A stretch of DNA of 64,000 nt from CAYTZA01 sp964442365 (GCA_964442365.1 CAYTZA010000001.1:1-64000); one strand, 5' to 3'; shown: positions 16,910 to 26,192, numbered from the stretch's first letter. Notes: a model not told the origin generated them from the letters alone. Made by a program: numbers and translations.

Positions 16910-19135
16910 ATGAAAAAAAATACCCTAATAATACAAATTATCACAGTAGCGCTTTTTTCAGTATTGTTTGTACCACTTATTGTATCTAATAGTCTATTTT
17001 TTCCTTTTATCACAGGAAAAGGATTCTTTTTTAGAACAATAGTACTTATTGTTTGTGCTTTATATGTATGGCTTGTAATAAACGATCGTGCATATCTTCC
17101 TAAAAAGTCTTTTATACTTTGGGCAATTGTCGCCTTTTTGGCACTGATGGGTCTATCAACTTTTTTAAGTGAGAATCCTTATAAAAGTTTCTGGAGTAAC
17201 TTTGAGCGTATGGAGGGATATATTACGCTTTTGTGTCTTTTTGCGTATTTTATAGTTGCAAGTACAGTTTTTAATACTCATAAACTGTGGCTATGGTTTT
17301 TCAATTCGTCACTTATCGTGAGTGTAGTTGTTGGAATACGGGGTTTGGCCGATTTATCAAAAGGAGTAGACCGAGTATTTGGTTCCCTTGGTAATTCATC
17401 GTATCTTGCGGTGTATGCTCTTATCCATGTTTTTCTAGCTATCTTTTTTCTCATTCGTACTCTTGAGCAGAGTAAAAAACATGCGACACCTGCTTTTGAA
17501 AAAATATTGTGGTATGGATTTTTGATTGTTGGTAATAGTGTAGTGTTGTATTTTACTGGTACACGAGGAGCTCTTCTTGGATTGTTTGGCGGTGGCATGG
17601 TACTTGCCATAATACTGGCTTTATTTGAGAGACAAAAAACATATTTACGTGTACTTGGGGGTGTTGGTATTGGACTTGCTGTTGTGATAATCGTGACACT
17701 TGGTTTGCTTCGAGGTACAGAGTTTGCTCAGTCTAGTCCTCTTATCGGACGTTACAGTAATCTTGTTACTTTTGATGTGAAGGGTGTTTTTGAAAGTCAG
17801 GGATACAGTAGAACACTTTTATGGCCTATGGCTTGGGAAGGTATTAAAGAGCGACCGCTGTTTGGTTGGGGTCAAGAAAGTTTTAATTACGTATTTGCAA
17901 AATACTATAATCCAAATATGTATGGTCAGGAGCAGTGGTTTGATCGTGCTCACAATGTGTTTCTTGATTGGCTTATAGCAGGAGGAGTATTCGGTTTATT
18001 GTCCTATTTGTCTCTATTTGTAGTATTCCTCTGGTATCTCACAATTGCACCAGCAACACTACTTAGTCGTGCTGAGAAAGCGGTACTGGCTAGTCTTGTG
18101 GTTGCATATTCTATACACAATTTATTCGTATTCGATCATTTGGTGAGTTATGTATTTTTCTTCTCTTTGCTTGCATACATGCAGTATATCTACAGTACAT
18201 CTACAGACAGATCTGATACAGGAATTCCTTTGATAAGGAATCGAAATACTGGGTATGTTTTAGGAACAGTTTCAAGTGTTCTTTTTGTGGGTCTTTTGTG
18301 GTTAGTGGTAGTGCGTCCCTTGCAAGCAAATACAACACTTATATCTGCTTTCATATATCAAGCCGAATATGCAGAAGGAAATGTTGGACGTAAAGGTGAA
18401 ACACAAACTTTAAGAGATATGCTCGATGCGTATAAAAAAGCTTTGAGTTATAACACTTTTGGTACGACTGAGATTCGTGAACAACTTGTTACTTCAGGCC
18501 AAAATGCATTACGTGCTGATCCTACTTTGGCAAACGAAACAGTTATGCTTGTAGCAAGCGAAATGACAAAACAAGTTCAAAATAATCTCAACGATCCAAG
18601 GTATCATTTCTTTTTGAGTACATTTTTATCAGGTATTCGTATGTACCCAGAAGCTTTACAAGGGGCAGAAGCTGCAGAGAAACTTTCTCCGTCTAAACAA
18701 TCTTTTAAGTTTGTAAAAGGAGAGATTCTTATTAATCAAAAGAAATATTCAGAAGCATTTGAAGTGTTTAAACAGGCATATGATTTAGCCCCTGAATATG
18801 AACAAGCAAGAGCTTTGTATCTAATCTCAGCTGTTTATGCTGGCAAACAAAAAGAAATTAACGACATATTGGTACAATATCCGTCAGTGATTGCAGACGT
18901 TAGAGTAATTAAAGCTTTTATCACCACAGGAAACATATCGAAAGGGGTCGATCTTTTAGAGAAATATTCTATCCAAAATCCTACGGATACAAATAGTAAA
19001 ATTCTACTTGCTGCAGGGTATTTAGAAATGGGTAATAAAACGAAGGCTCTGAATATACTCTCTGGTGCTGGCACTCAAGCTGCGCAATATATTCAGGCAA
19101 TTAACAGTGGTACTAGGTCATTGTTTAGTCAGTAG
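16910..19135 (+). CDS. O-antigen ligase/polymerase family protein with TPR tail
   Basis: 741 residues. About 12 hydrophobic helices fill residues 1-470, with a periplasm-side loop containing YSRTLLWPMAWEGIKERPLFGWGQESF and a conserved FDRAHNVFLDWL, the Arg/His pattern typical of Wzy/WaaL/PglL-like enzymes. Residues ~520-740 are TPR-like repeats (YPEALQGAEAAEKLSPSKQ, YSEAFEVFKQAYDLAPEYEQA). It likely polymerises or transfers the glycan exported by the adjacent flippase, either to another sugar or to protein. A similar protein is encoded at 32891. The mRNA is near-leaderless. Confidence 0.9.
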   Translation: MKKNTLIIQIITVALFSVLFVPLIVSNSLFFPFITGKGFFFRTIVLIVCALYVWLVINDRAYLPKKSFILWAIVAFLALMGLSTFLSENPYKSFWSNFERMEGYITLLCLFAYFIVASTVFNTHKLWLWFFNSSLIVSVVVGIRGLADLSKGVDRVFGSLGNSSYLAVYALIHVFLAIFFLIRTLEQSKKHATPAFEKILWYGFLIVGNSVVLYFTGTRGALLGLFGGGMVLAIILALFERQKTYLRVLGGVGIGLAVVIIVTLGLLRGTEFAQSSPLIGRYSNLVTFDVKGVFESQGYSRTLLWPMAWEGIKERPLFGWGQESFNYVFAKYYNPNMYGQEQWFDRAHNVFLDWLIAGGVFGLLSYLSLFVVFLWYLTIAPATLLSRAEKAVLASLVVAYSIHNLFVFDHLVSYVFFFSLLAYMQYIYSTSTDRSDTGIPLIRNRNTGYVLGTVSSVLFVGLLWLVVVRPLQANTTLISAFIYQAEYAEGNVGRKGETQTLRDMLDAYKKALSYNTFGTTEIREQLVTSGQNALRADPTLANETVMLVASEMTKQVQNNLNDPRYHFFLSTFLSGIRMYPEALQGAEAAEKLSPSKQSFKFVKGEILINQKKYSEAFEVFKQAYDLAPEYEQARALYLISAVYAGKQKEINDILVQYPSVIADVRVIKAFITTGNISKGVDLLEKYSIQNPTDTNSKILLAAGYLEMGNKTKALNILSGAGTQAAQYIQAINSGTRSLFSQ

Positions 19136-19138
19136 TAC

Positions 19139-19168
19139 TTGATTAGAATTTTATCATTGTGATATAAT
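19139..19168 (+). promoter_or_regulatory. Promoter of the candidate RNA upstream of murB
   Basis: TTGATT at 19139-19144, an 18-nt spacer and TATAAT at 19163-19168. The predicted start, 7 nt downstream at G19175, coincides with the first base of helix 1 of the RNA. The same -35/-10 style precedes the tRNA remnant at 20401-20430 and rnpB. Confidence 0.75.
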
Positions 19169-19174
19169 AGTAAG

Positions 19175-19380
19175 GTGAGTGCTTTCAGAAGTGTTAGCAC
19201 TGGCAAACAAATGTAACACATAGCTCTCGCAAGAGAGCTTTTGTGTTGTTCGGGTGACAAAATAATCACTTACGGGTTATAATAAAAATCTGGTGTTTCT
19301 AGCACCGGTCGCCGGTCGCACTCACATTACATTTGTTTAAGGAGCTAGCCCCGACGACCGATACTGGACGCACTTTTTTT
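19175..19380 (+). ncRNA. Candidate structured RNA with pseudoknot, unknown family
   Basis: No ORF occupies this ~245-nt gap. Helix A: GTGAGTGC at 19175-19182 with GCACTCAC at 19318-19325 (8 bp). Helix B: AAACAAATGTAA at 19205-19216 with TTACATTTGTTT at 19327-19338 (12 bp, perfect). The order A-B-A'-B' is an interlocked pseudoknot with A' and B' one base apart. Between them are a 7-bp hairpin with GCAA tetraloop (19222-19239), possibly extended by AACACA/TGTGTT, a GTGA/TCAC hairpin (19254-19269) and a 6-bp stem (19290-19308). Seven T residues end it at 19380, though the stem before them is not clear. No tRNA-like T-arm is seen, so not tmRNA. It may be a free RNA or a murB leader switch. Confidence 0.65.
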
Positions 19381-19384
19381 GTAT

Positions 19385-20404
19385 ATGAGAATTGAGCACG
19401 ACATACCACTTGGTCCACTCACCACTTTTAAGATTGGTGGCAATGCTCGTTTATATACCCGTGTTTCAACGCTTGATGATTTAAAAGCTGCTGTTGGTTA
19501 TGCTCATGCCCTAGATATTCCTATTTTTATACTTGGCGGTGGTTCAAATGTACTTATTTCAGATAAAGGTTTTTCCGGTTTAGTAATACAACCTGTATTT
19601 ACTGGTATTAGTTGTGACAGTATTGTTGATCGAGGTGAGTGTGTTGCGCATGCTGGTGATATTTGGGACGATGTTGTTAAAGCGAGTGTTCAATATGGTT
19701 TATCCGGATTAGAGAATCTGTCTTTAATACCAGGAACACTTGGTGGGGCTGTAGTTCAAAATATTGGTGCTTACGGGACTGAACTTGAACGTGTTTTTGT
19801 TTGGGCTGACGTATTTGATATGCGAACAGGAGAAATTATACGTTTACATAAAATAGATTGTGATTTTGGTTATCGTTCGAGTATTTTTAAAACTCCAGAA
19901 GGAAGAAATTATATTGTTATCAAAGCAGCGTTTAAATTGATAAAAAATATTCCTCCCGATATTTCATATAAAGATTTACAGATATATTTTACTGAACAAA
20001 AGAACTCGCATCCAGGTATTCAAGGAGTCCGTGATGCTGTGATTGCTATTCGCACCGAGAAATTACCAGATCTTTCTCGTTTGGGTAGTGCTGGATCTTT
20101 TTTTAAAAATCCTGTTATAGAAAAAGTTCACGCTGATCAGTTGTCAAAAAAATATCCAAACATGCCAGTATTTCCAATTTCTGATGAAATGGTAAAAGTT
20201 TCTGCTGCATGGATTATCGATAATATTTGTAAATTAAGAGGTTATCGCGAAGGTGATGCTGGTATTTCTCCAGTGCAAGCTTTAGTGCTTGTAAACTATG
20301 GAAAGGCTACAGCAAGTGATATTTCTTCTTTGGCAAAAAAAATTATTGAAGCAGTATACTCGGCTACATCTATACGTTTAGAACCAGAAGTGGAAAGTGT
20401 TTGA
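19385..20404 (+). CDS. murB: UDP-N-acetylmuramate dehydrogenase
   Basis: Reduces UDP-GlcNAc-enolpyruvate to UDP-MurNAc with NADPH and FAD, supplying MurC. 339 residues from the ATG at 19385. FAD-binding blocks TTFKIGGNARLY, ILGGGSNVLISDKGFSGLVI and LENLSLIPGTLGGAVVQNIGAYG are complete; RSSIF and the catalytic region GSAGSFFKNP are present. The start lies 4 nt after a seven-T tract that ends the candidate RNA, so expression may depend on readthrough or on a start inside that RNA. No SD is present. A TTG six bases earlier is possible but less likely. Confidence 0.95.
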   Translation: MRIEHDIPLGPLTTFKIGGNARLYTRVSTLDDLKAAVGYAHALDIPIFILGGGSNVLISDKGFSGLVIQPVFTGISCDSIVDRGECVAHAGDIWDDVVKASVQYGLSGLENLSLIPGTLGGAVVQNIGAYGTELERVFVWADVFDMRTGEIIRLHKIDCDFGYRSSIFKTPEGRNYIVIKAAFKLIKNIPPDISYKDLQIYFTEQKNSHPGIQGVRDAVIAIRTEKLPDLSRLGSAGSFFKNPVIEKVHADQLSKKYPNMPVFPISDEMVKVSAAWIIDNICKLRGYREGDAGISPVQALVLVNYGKATASDISSLAKKIIEAVYSATSIRLEPEVESV

Positions 20405-20430
20405 CTAAAACAAGTTTGATGGTCTATAAT
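20401..20430 (+). promoter_or_regulatory. Promoter driving the tRNA remnant
   Basis: TTGACT at 20401-20406, an 18-nt spacer and TATAAT at 20425-20430; predicted start about 20437. It points at a truncated tRNA, suggesting the gene was intact until recently. Confidence 0.65.
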
Positions 20431-20437
20431 TGTATTT

Positions 20438-20480
20438 GTGGTAAAGCTAGAGAGTGCGGGTTCGATCCCCGTCATGTCCA
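20438..20480 (+). pseudogene. tRNA remnant (3' part only)
   Basis: The T-arm GCGGG-TTCGATC-CCCGT (20456-20472), the acceptor strand CATGTCC and discriminator A at 20480 are intact. The 5' acceptor strand GGACATG and a complete anticodon arm are absent; upstream only a D-loop-like TGGTAAAGC remains. The amino acid cannot be assigned. It lies beside a toxin-antitoxin pair, as expected for a tRNA used as an insertion site. Confidence 0.7.
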
Positions 20481-20490
20481 AGGGATTTAT

Positions 20491-20760
20491 TTAACCAAGT
20501 TTGATATGGAAGGGGATATCTAGAACAAGAGCTAGTCTTCGTATAAAAGAAAGAGACGGAGTAGTTTGTGCGTTTTCAACACGAGAAATAACTGATTGTT
20601 TTGTTTTTAATTTTCGAGCAAGTTTTTCTTGGGTGTAGCCCTTTTTGATTCGTGCTTCTATGAGAGCACAAGCGATTTGGAATTCTAATTCAGATTCAGC
20701 ATATGCTTTTCTGAAGGCGGGATTCTTCATAAGTTCTTTTTTATGTTCCAAGAAATTCAT
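20491..20760 (-). CDS. HigA-like antitoxin, XRE helix-turn-helix
   Basis: 89 residues. Residues ~35-85 form an XRE domain: YTQEKLARKLKTKQSVISRVENAQTTPSLSFIRRLALVL. It follows a toxin-like gene by 23 nt in toxin-first order, the usual higBA layout. It should neutralise the toxin and repress the operon by binding DNA. A GATAAT box ends 6 nt before the start, so it may also be transcribed alone as a leaderless mRNA. The 3' end lies 10 nt from the tRNA remnant. Confidence 0.85.
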   Translation of the reverse strand: MNFLEHKKELMKNPAFRKAYAESELEFQIACALIEARIKKGYTQEKLARKLKTKQSVISRVENAQTTPSLSFIRRLALVLDIPFHIKLG

Positions 20761-20783
20761 ATAGTTATATTATCACAATTTTG

Positions 20784-21137
20784 TTATATTACAAATTTGT
20801 AGTTATTTAGTCTTTTGATTGCTGTATTAATCTCTTGTATCTCGGTTTTTTGGGTTTTCTTTTTGAATATATGAAGAATAAGAAATGTTCGTTCTATTTG
20901 TGTTACATAAAAAACACGAATATTATCTGATCCAAGTATTCTGATTTCCCATAAAGATGTATTTCTAATTTTTTTAATATGCGGCGGACCAAGACGTATT
21001 CCGTATTTTTTTAATAATTCTATAGAGCGAATGACTTTTATTTGTGTCTTTTCTTGCAAAGTATTAATAAACTCTTCAATTAGTTTGTCTCCTCTTGCAG
21101 ATTCATAATAAACAATATTCCAAGGTTCTTCATTCAT
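20784..21137 (-). CDS. HigB/RelE-type toxin (Gp49-like)
   Basis: 117 residues. The pattern EEFINTLQEKTQIKVIRSIELLKKYG, GPPHIKKIRNTSLWEIRIL and IRVFYVTQIERTFLILHIFKKKTQKT matches the Gp49-like branch of the HigB/RelE fold, usually ribosome-dependent mRNA endonucleases. TGTAAT ends 9 nt before the start, so its mRNA is near-leaderless like the core genes. The pair is therefore adapted to this cell, unlike the SD-bearing genes. Function is by family; active-site residues were not verified. Confidence 0.85.
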   Translation of the reverse strand: MNEEPWNIVYYESARGDKLIEEFINTLQEKTQIKVIRSIELLKKYGIRLGPPHIKKIRNTSLWEIRILGSDNIRVFYVTQIERTFLILHIFKKKTQKTEIQEINTAIKRLNNYKFVI

Positions 21138-21242
21138 GAGACTACGATTACACAGTGACCATAAAGAATCTTATAGAAGAAGATAAAAAGATCATAAAAA
21201 CCACACTTTTCGATTGGGGATAAATATGATACGATTGCCCGT

Positions 21243-23771
21243 ATGTTTTCACTCGCAGGACTATTTAAAGGTGGTAGTAATACATCTATAATAAAGAAAT
21301 ATAAGCCTCGTATTGAGGCTATAAACGCTTTAGAAGAGGTATATACAAAGCTTTCGACAGAAGAGTTAAAGGGGCGTACTGTAGCGTTTCGTGAGCGCTT
21401 AGAGAAGGGTGAATATCTTGATGATCTATTGCCAGATGCATTTGCTGCTGTTCGTGAGGCTGCAAAACGCACACTCAATCAGAGGCATTTTGATGTGCAG
21501 CTTGTTGGAGGCATGATACTCCACTCTGGAGCGATAGCTGAAATGAAGACAGGAGAAGGAAAGACACTTGTTGCTACGCTTCCAACATATCTCAATGCTC
21601 TTATGGGGCAGGGTGCACACGTGGTTACTGTAAACGATTATCTTTCTCGCCGTGATGCTGTATGGATGGGTCAAATATATGACGCTCTTGGTATGACTGT
21701 TGGTGTTATAAACAGTGATCTTTCTTTTAGATATGATCCGAGTCATAAAGAAGAAGACAAAGAACGTGATGAGGTCGCTTCTTTTAAAGTTATGTACGAT
21801 TTTCTTCGTCCGTGTAGTCGTACTGAAGCATATGCTGCTGATATTACTTATGGTACCAACAATGAATACGGCTTTGATTATCTTCGTGACAACATAGAAT
21901 ATCAAGTATCTTCACTTCGTCAGCGTGGACATTATTTTGCTATTGTCGACGAAGTAGACTCTATACTTATCGATGAAGCACGTACTCCTCTTATTATCTC
22001 TGCGCCTACGGTTGAATCAGAAAATCTTTATGCGGTATTTTCAAAAATTGCTGATAAACTTTCAGAGGGTGAGCACTATACGATTGATGAGAAACTTAGA
22101 CAGATACAACTTACTGACAAAGGTATAGAACAAGCTGAAAAAGCTCTTGGTGTTGATAATATTTACACTGAGAAAGGTATTAAATACGTACATCATTTGG
22201 AAACAGCCGTACGCGCAAAGGCTTTATTTAAAAGAGAAAAAGAATATGTTGTACGCAACGGTGAAGTAATTATTGTTGATGAATTTACTGGGCGCATGCA
22301 ACCAGGGCGTCGTTGGTCTGATGGTTTGCATCAAGCGGTTGAATCAAAAGAAGGTGTCAATGTCCAGAAAGAAACACGTACTTACGCTTCTATTACATTT
22401 CAAAATTATTTTCGTCTATACAAAAAACTTGCAGGTATGACTGGTACGGCTGTAACTTCAAAAGAAGAGTTTTATAAAGTATACGGTTTAGATACGATGG
22501 TTGTGCCTACACATCGTCCTATTGCCAGACTCGATCTTAACGATCGTATATATCAAAGTGAACATGGTAAATTTTTGGCTGTAGCGCAACAAGTAAAAGC
22601 GTTGCATGAAAAAGGACAACCTGTACTTATTGGTACGGTCTCTATAGAAAAAAATGAAACCTTTTCTTCATATTTGGATAAAATTTCTGTACCGTATCAA
22701 GTACTCAATGCTAAGAATCATGAAAAAGAAGGAGAGATAATTGCTCAGGCAGGAAAGAAGGGTGGTGTTACGATTGCTACAAACATGGCAGGCCGAGGAG
22801 TGGATATTAGACTTGGCGGAGCAGGATCTAGTCCTGAAGAATATGATGCTATTAAAAATCTTGGTGGATTGTTTGTAATAGGTACAGAAAGACATGAGGC
22901 ACGACGTATTGATAATCAGCTTCGAGGTCGTTCTGGAAGACAGGGTGATCCTGGTAGTACACAGTTTTTTGTATCACTCGAAGATCCTATTATGCGCGTG
23001 TTTGCTTCAGATTTGGTAAAACGCATGATGGGTAAGCTTGGCATGAAAGAAGATGAACCTATTGAAAATAGATTATTAACCAGGGGACTTGAATCAGCAC
23101 AGACTAAAATAGAAGGATTACATTTTGATTCTCGTAAACATACACTACAGTATGATGATGTACTTAACTATCAAAGAAAAATTGTATATGAAAGACGTCG
23201 ATCTGTTTTGCTTGGGCAAGAACCAGAACTGAAAAAAGTACTCGAAGATATATTACTTAGCGAAAATATTGCTGATGATGTCAAAAAGAGTATTGAAGAA
23301 AAAAAGAAGACTCTTGGTGACGAAGAGTTTTACAAAACATTTAGACGTATCATGTTACAAACAATTGATATGTTTTGGATAGATCATCTTGAACAGATGG
23401 ATTATCTTAGAAGTTCAGTTAATCTTCGTGCCTATGGACAACGTGATCCGCTTGTTGAGTATAAAAAAGATGGACTAAGACTCTTTAAAGAAATGCAAGG
23501 ATCTATCAACGCTCACGCTCTGTCACTTATAGGATCTATTGCAGAAAGTGCTCCTACTGATATCGAACGTGTTATGCAAAAAGTTCAGGCACAAGCGAGT
23601 CTTATTGGTGGATCAGATACTGCTTCATCACCCATAATATTGAAAGGACAGAAAGAAGAAAAGAAAGGAAGAAATGACAAAGTATCTGTGGAAAAAGATG
23701 GAGTCAAAAAAGAGATAAAATATAAACACCTTGACCAGCATATCCAAGAAGGCTGGAAAGAAGTTGTATGA
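21243..23771 (+). CDS. secA: Preprotein translocase ATPase SecA
   Basis: Drives secreted proteins through SecYEG. 842 residues. Walker A MKTGEGKTLVA, the following THVVTVNDYLSRRD-type block, DEVDSILIDEARTPLIIS (DEVD box), MTGTA, GTVSIEKNE and ATNMAGRGVDI with the Arg-finger region RGRSGRQGDPGS are all present. The C-terminus ends in a Lys-rich segment without the usual Cys/His zinc-binding tail that contacts SecB, common in minimal genomes. TATGAT ends 12 nt before the ATG, giving a leader of about 5 nt with no SD. Its last 4 bases overlap the next gene. Confidence 0.97.
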   Translation: MFSLAGLFKGGSNTSIIKKYKPRIEAINALEEVYTKLSTEELKGRTVAFRERLEKGEYLDDLLPDAFAAVREAAKRTLNQRHFDVQLVGGMILHSGAIAEMKTGEGKTLVATLPTYLNALMGQGAHVVTVNDYLSRRDAVWMGQIYDALGMTVGVINSDLSFRYDPSHKEEDKERDEVASFKVMYDFLRPCSRTEAYAADITYGTNNEYGFDYLRDNIEYQVSSLRQRGHYFAIVDEVDSILIDEARTPLIISAPTVESENLYAVFSKIADKLSEGEHYTIDEKLRQIQLTDKGIEQAEKALGVDNIYTEKGIKYVHHLETAVRAKALFKREKEYVVRNGEVIIVDEFTGRMQPGRRWSDGLHQAVESKEGVNVQKETRTYASITFQNYFRLYKKLAGMTGTAVTSKEEFYKVYGLDTMVVPTHRPIARLDLNDRIYQSEHGKFLAVAQQVKALHEKGQPVLIGTVSIEKNETFSSYLDKISVPYQVLNAKNHEKEGEIIAQAGKKGGVTIATNMAGRGVDIRLGGAGSSPEEYDAIKNLGGLFVIGTERHEARRIDNQLRGRSGRQGDPGSTQFFVSLEDPIMRVFASDLVKRMMGKLGMKEDEPIENRLLTRGLESAQTKIEGLHFDSRKHTLQYDDVLNYQRKIVYERRRSVLLGQEPELKKVLEDILLSENIADDVKKSIEEKKKTLGDEEFYKTFRRIMLQTIDMFWIDHLEQMDYLRSSVNLRAYGQRDPLVEYKKDGLRLFKEMQGSINAHALSLIGSIAESAPTDIERVMQKVQAQASLIGGSDTASSPIILKGQKEEKKGRNDKVSVEKDGVKKEIKYKHLDQHIQEGWKEVV

Positions 23772-24850
23772 TATTAGCCAATAAACCTATTGTACATTTT
23801 CATACGAGTACTGAAAGCTCGTGGAAAGCTATGCTCGATGCTTGTCGTGGCGCCACAAAAAGCATATGTCTTGAACAGTATATTTTTAGTCAGGATCATA
23901 TTGGAACTCAATTTATTGAAGTTCTTGTAGAGAAAGCGCGCTCTGGTGTTAAAGTTAGAGTATTGCTTGATATGGTAGGAAGTCTCGCTTTCTATCTTTC
24001 TGGTCTTGATCACCATCTTCGTGCAAAAGGTGTAGAAGTAGTCTTTTTTAATCCGATATCTCTATGGCGTGTTGGTAACATAACATCACATTTTTTCCGT
24101 GATCATCGTAAAGTGTTGGTTGTTGATGATTCGATAGGTTTTATCGGTGGAGTTGGTATAGAAGATGGAATGAGATCGTGGAGAGATACTATGGTTGAGG
24201 TTCGAGGGGATCTTTGTCGTAACATGACTCATATTTTTGATCTTATGTGGAAACGAGTAGTAAGGGGTCGTTATCGTCGCTTCACGAAACCGCCTGTGTA
24301 CCATAAGCATCATGAGATTTCTATAAATTCTCCACACTTTGGACAACGTTTTGTTTACTATGATCATATTGCTCATGTACGCAATGCGCAACAGCGTATA
24401 TATATGGCTACGCCGTATTTTGCTCCAGACGGTAGGTTTTTTAGAGTATTGCGTATGGCTGCTCATCGAGGTGTTGATGTTCGTCTTCTTGTCCCAGAAG
24501 TTTCAGATATTTATATGATTAACTATATACAGGGTTGGTATATTACGCATGCTTTACAGGCTGGTATAAGAGTATTTATGTATAAAGGAAGTTTTTATCA
24601 TACTAAAATGGCCATGGTAGATGAAAGTTGGGCAACGGTTGGTTCTTTTAATCTTGATAATCTAAGTTTTATTTTTAATCACGAAGCAAATATTAGTTCC
24701 ACTGATGATGCTTTTGTTTCTCATATCGAGGAACATTTTAAAAAAGATTTCTCTCTTTCTCGAGAAATTCGTTGGAAAGAATGGTCTAAACGTTCCACCT
24801 TTCAAAAAGTTATGGAGTATATTTCTCGTCCTTTTCATAAGTTGTTTTAG
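23768..24850 (+). CDS. Phospholipase D family protein, cardiolipin synthase-like
   Basis: 360 residues with two PLD catalytic motifs: HFFRDHRKVLVVDDSIGFIGG (HxK...D) in the N-terminal half and FYHTKMAMVDESWATVGSFNLD in the C-terminal half. This arrangement matches ClsA/ClsB-type cardiolipin synthases, which join phosphatidylglycerols, but the long N-terminal membrane helices of ClsA are missing. It overlaps secA by 4 nt (ATGA), suggesting coupled expression. A phosphodiesterase with another substrate is possible. Confidence 0.9.
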   Translation: MILANKPIVHFHTSTESSWKAMLDACRGATKSICLEQYIFSQDHIGTQFIEVLVEKARSGVKVRVLLDMVGSLAFYLSGLDHHLRAKGVEVVFFNPISLWRVGNITSHFFRDHRKVLVVDDSIGFIGGVGIEDGMRSWRDTMVEVRGDLCRNMTHIFDLMWKRVVRGRYRRFTKPPVYHKHHEISINSPHFGQRFVYYDHIAHVRNAQQRIYMATPYFAPDGRFFRVLRMAAHRGVDVRLLVPEVSDIYMINYIQGWYITHALQAGIRVFMYKGSFYHTKMAMVDESWATVGSFNLDNLSFIFNHEANISSTDDAFVSHIEEHFKKDFSLSREIRWKEWSKRSTFQKVMEYISRPFHKLF

Positions 24851-24868
24851 CATGGTACAATCGTTTTT

Positions 24869-26152
24869 ATGCATAAAATTTCACATATACACGCGCGAGA
24901 GATAGTAGATTCAAGAGGTAATCCAACAGTAGAGGTCGATGTTGTTCTAGTAGACGGTTCTCGTGGTAGAGCCGCTGTTCCGTCAGGTGCTTCTACTGGT
25001 AGTCATGAAGCGGTAGAACTTCGTGATGGTGGTAAACGTTATGGTGGAAAGGGGGTTGAGAAAGCTGTATCACATGTGAACAATGAGATCGCTCGATCTT
25101 GTATTGGTCAAGAATATACACAGAGAAGTCTCGATGAATCTCTTATCGCTCTAGATGGGACAGAAAATAAAGGTAAACTCGGAGCAAATGCTATTCTTGG
25201 GGTTTCTCTTGCTTTTTCACATGCAGCGGCGATGTCTCTCAAAATTCCTTTGTATCAATATTTTCATGATATATCAGGAACTAAATCAAAACTTATATTA
25301 CCTGTCCCGATGATGAATGTACTCAATGGTGGTAAGCATGCTGAGAATTCTACAGATCTTCAGGAGTTTATGATTGTGCCTGTGGGAGCAAAATCTTTTA
25401 AAGAAGCTTTGCGCTATGGAGCAGAAACATTTCACGCACTTAAAAAGATTTTATCAGAAAGGAAACTAAATACGTCAGTTGGTGACGAGGGTGGATATGC
25501 ACCTTCACTTCCAAACAATGAAGCTGCTATAGAACTTATCCTTGAGGCTATAGAAAAAGCGGGATATACACCCGGTAAAGATATTGCATTGGCAATCGAT
25601 GCTGCAGCAACAGAATTGTATATTGATGGTATGTATAATTTGGCAACCGAAGGAAAAAAACTAACGAGCACTGAAATGGTTGAGTATTATGCTAATTGGG
25701 TAAATAAATATCCTATTGTTTCTATAGAAGATGGTCTTGCTGAAGATGATTGGGCGGGATATGTAGAAATGACAGCCAAGCTTGGTAATCGTGTACAAAT
25801 TGTAGGAGATGATCTCTTTGTGACAAATATAAAAAGATTAAAAGACGGTATTGAAAAGAAAGTTGGTAATTCGATTTTGATTAAATTAAATCAAATTGGA
25901 ACAGTGTCTGAAACTATAGATGCTATCGCTATGGCATCCACTGCTGGATATACTTCAGTTGTGTCACATCGATCAGGAGAGACTGAAGATACAACTATTG
26001 CCGACTTTGTTGTTGGTCTTGGTACGGGACAAATTAAAACAGGTTCGCTTTCTCGTAGTGATCGTCTTGCAAAATACAATCAATTGCTTCGTATAGAAGA
26101 AGAACTCGGTACCGGAGCAGTCTTTCCAGGAGCAAAAGCCTTTAAAAAATAA
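24869..26152 (+). CDS. eno: Enolase
   Basis: Converts 2-phosphoglycerate to phosphoenolpyruvate, feeding Pyk. 427 residues, normal length. AREIVDSRGNPTVEVDV, PSGASTGSHEAVELRDG, NVLNGGKHAENSTDLQEFMIVP and SIEDGLAEDDW are complete, as are the catalytic Lys region ILIKLNQIGTVSE and SHRSGETEDTTIAD. TACAAT at 24856-24861, in an extended TGGTACAAT, ends 7 nt before the ATG, one of the clearest leaderless promoters in the window. Confidence 0.98.
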   Translation: MHKISHIHAREIVDSRGNPTVEVDVVLVDGSRGRAAVPSGASTGSHEAVELRDGGKRYGGKGVEKAVSHVNNEIARSCIGQEYTQRSLDESLIALDGTENKGKLGANAILGVSLAFSHAAAMSLKIPLYQYFHDISGTKSKLILPVPMMNVLNGGKHAENSTDLQEFMIVPVGAKSFKEALRYGAETFHALKKILSERKLNTSVGDEGGYAPSLPNNEAAIELILEAIEKAGYTPGKDIALAIDAAATELYIDGMYNLATEGKKLTSTEMVEYYANWVNKYPIVSIEDGLAEDDWAGYVEMTAKLGNRVQIVGDDLFVTNIKRLKDGIEKKVGNSILIKLNQIGTVSETIDAIAMASTAGYTSVVSHRSGETEDTTIADFVVGLGTGQIKTGSLSRSDRLAKYNQLLRIEEELGTGAVFPGAKAFKK

Positions 26153-26154
26153 AA

Positions 26155-26174
26155 ACCACCTCGAGTGAAGTGGT
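26155..26174 (-). terminator. Terminator of the ACP-like gene
   Basis: ACCACCTC/GAAGTGGT, an 8-position stem with one mismatch. On the minus strand it is followed by TTTTTATTTTTT, placing it at the end of the ACP-like gene; it also faces the end of eno. Confidence 0.65.
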
Positions 26175-26192
26175 GTGTGAATATGGTTGTGT

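Noticed and set aside
19175..19380. Identity as tmRNA, 6S or SRP RNA
   Set aside because: No tRNA-like T-arm or tag frame (tmRNA), the 5' end does not pair with the 3' end in one long rod (6S), and no SRP loop motifs are seen.
3350..20404. TGA read as an amino acid (as in SR1/Gracilibacteria)
   Set aside because: radC, murB and other full-length proteins end at TGA, and no protein needs TGA readthrough.
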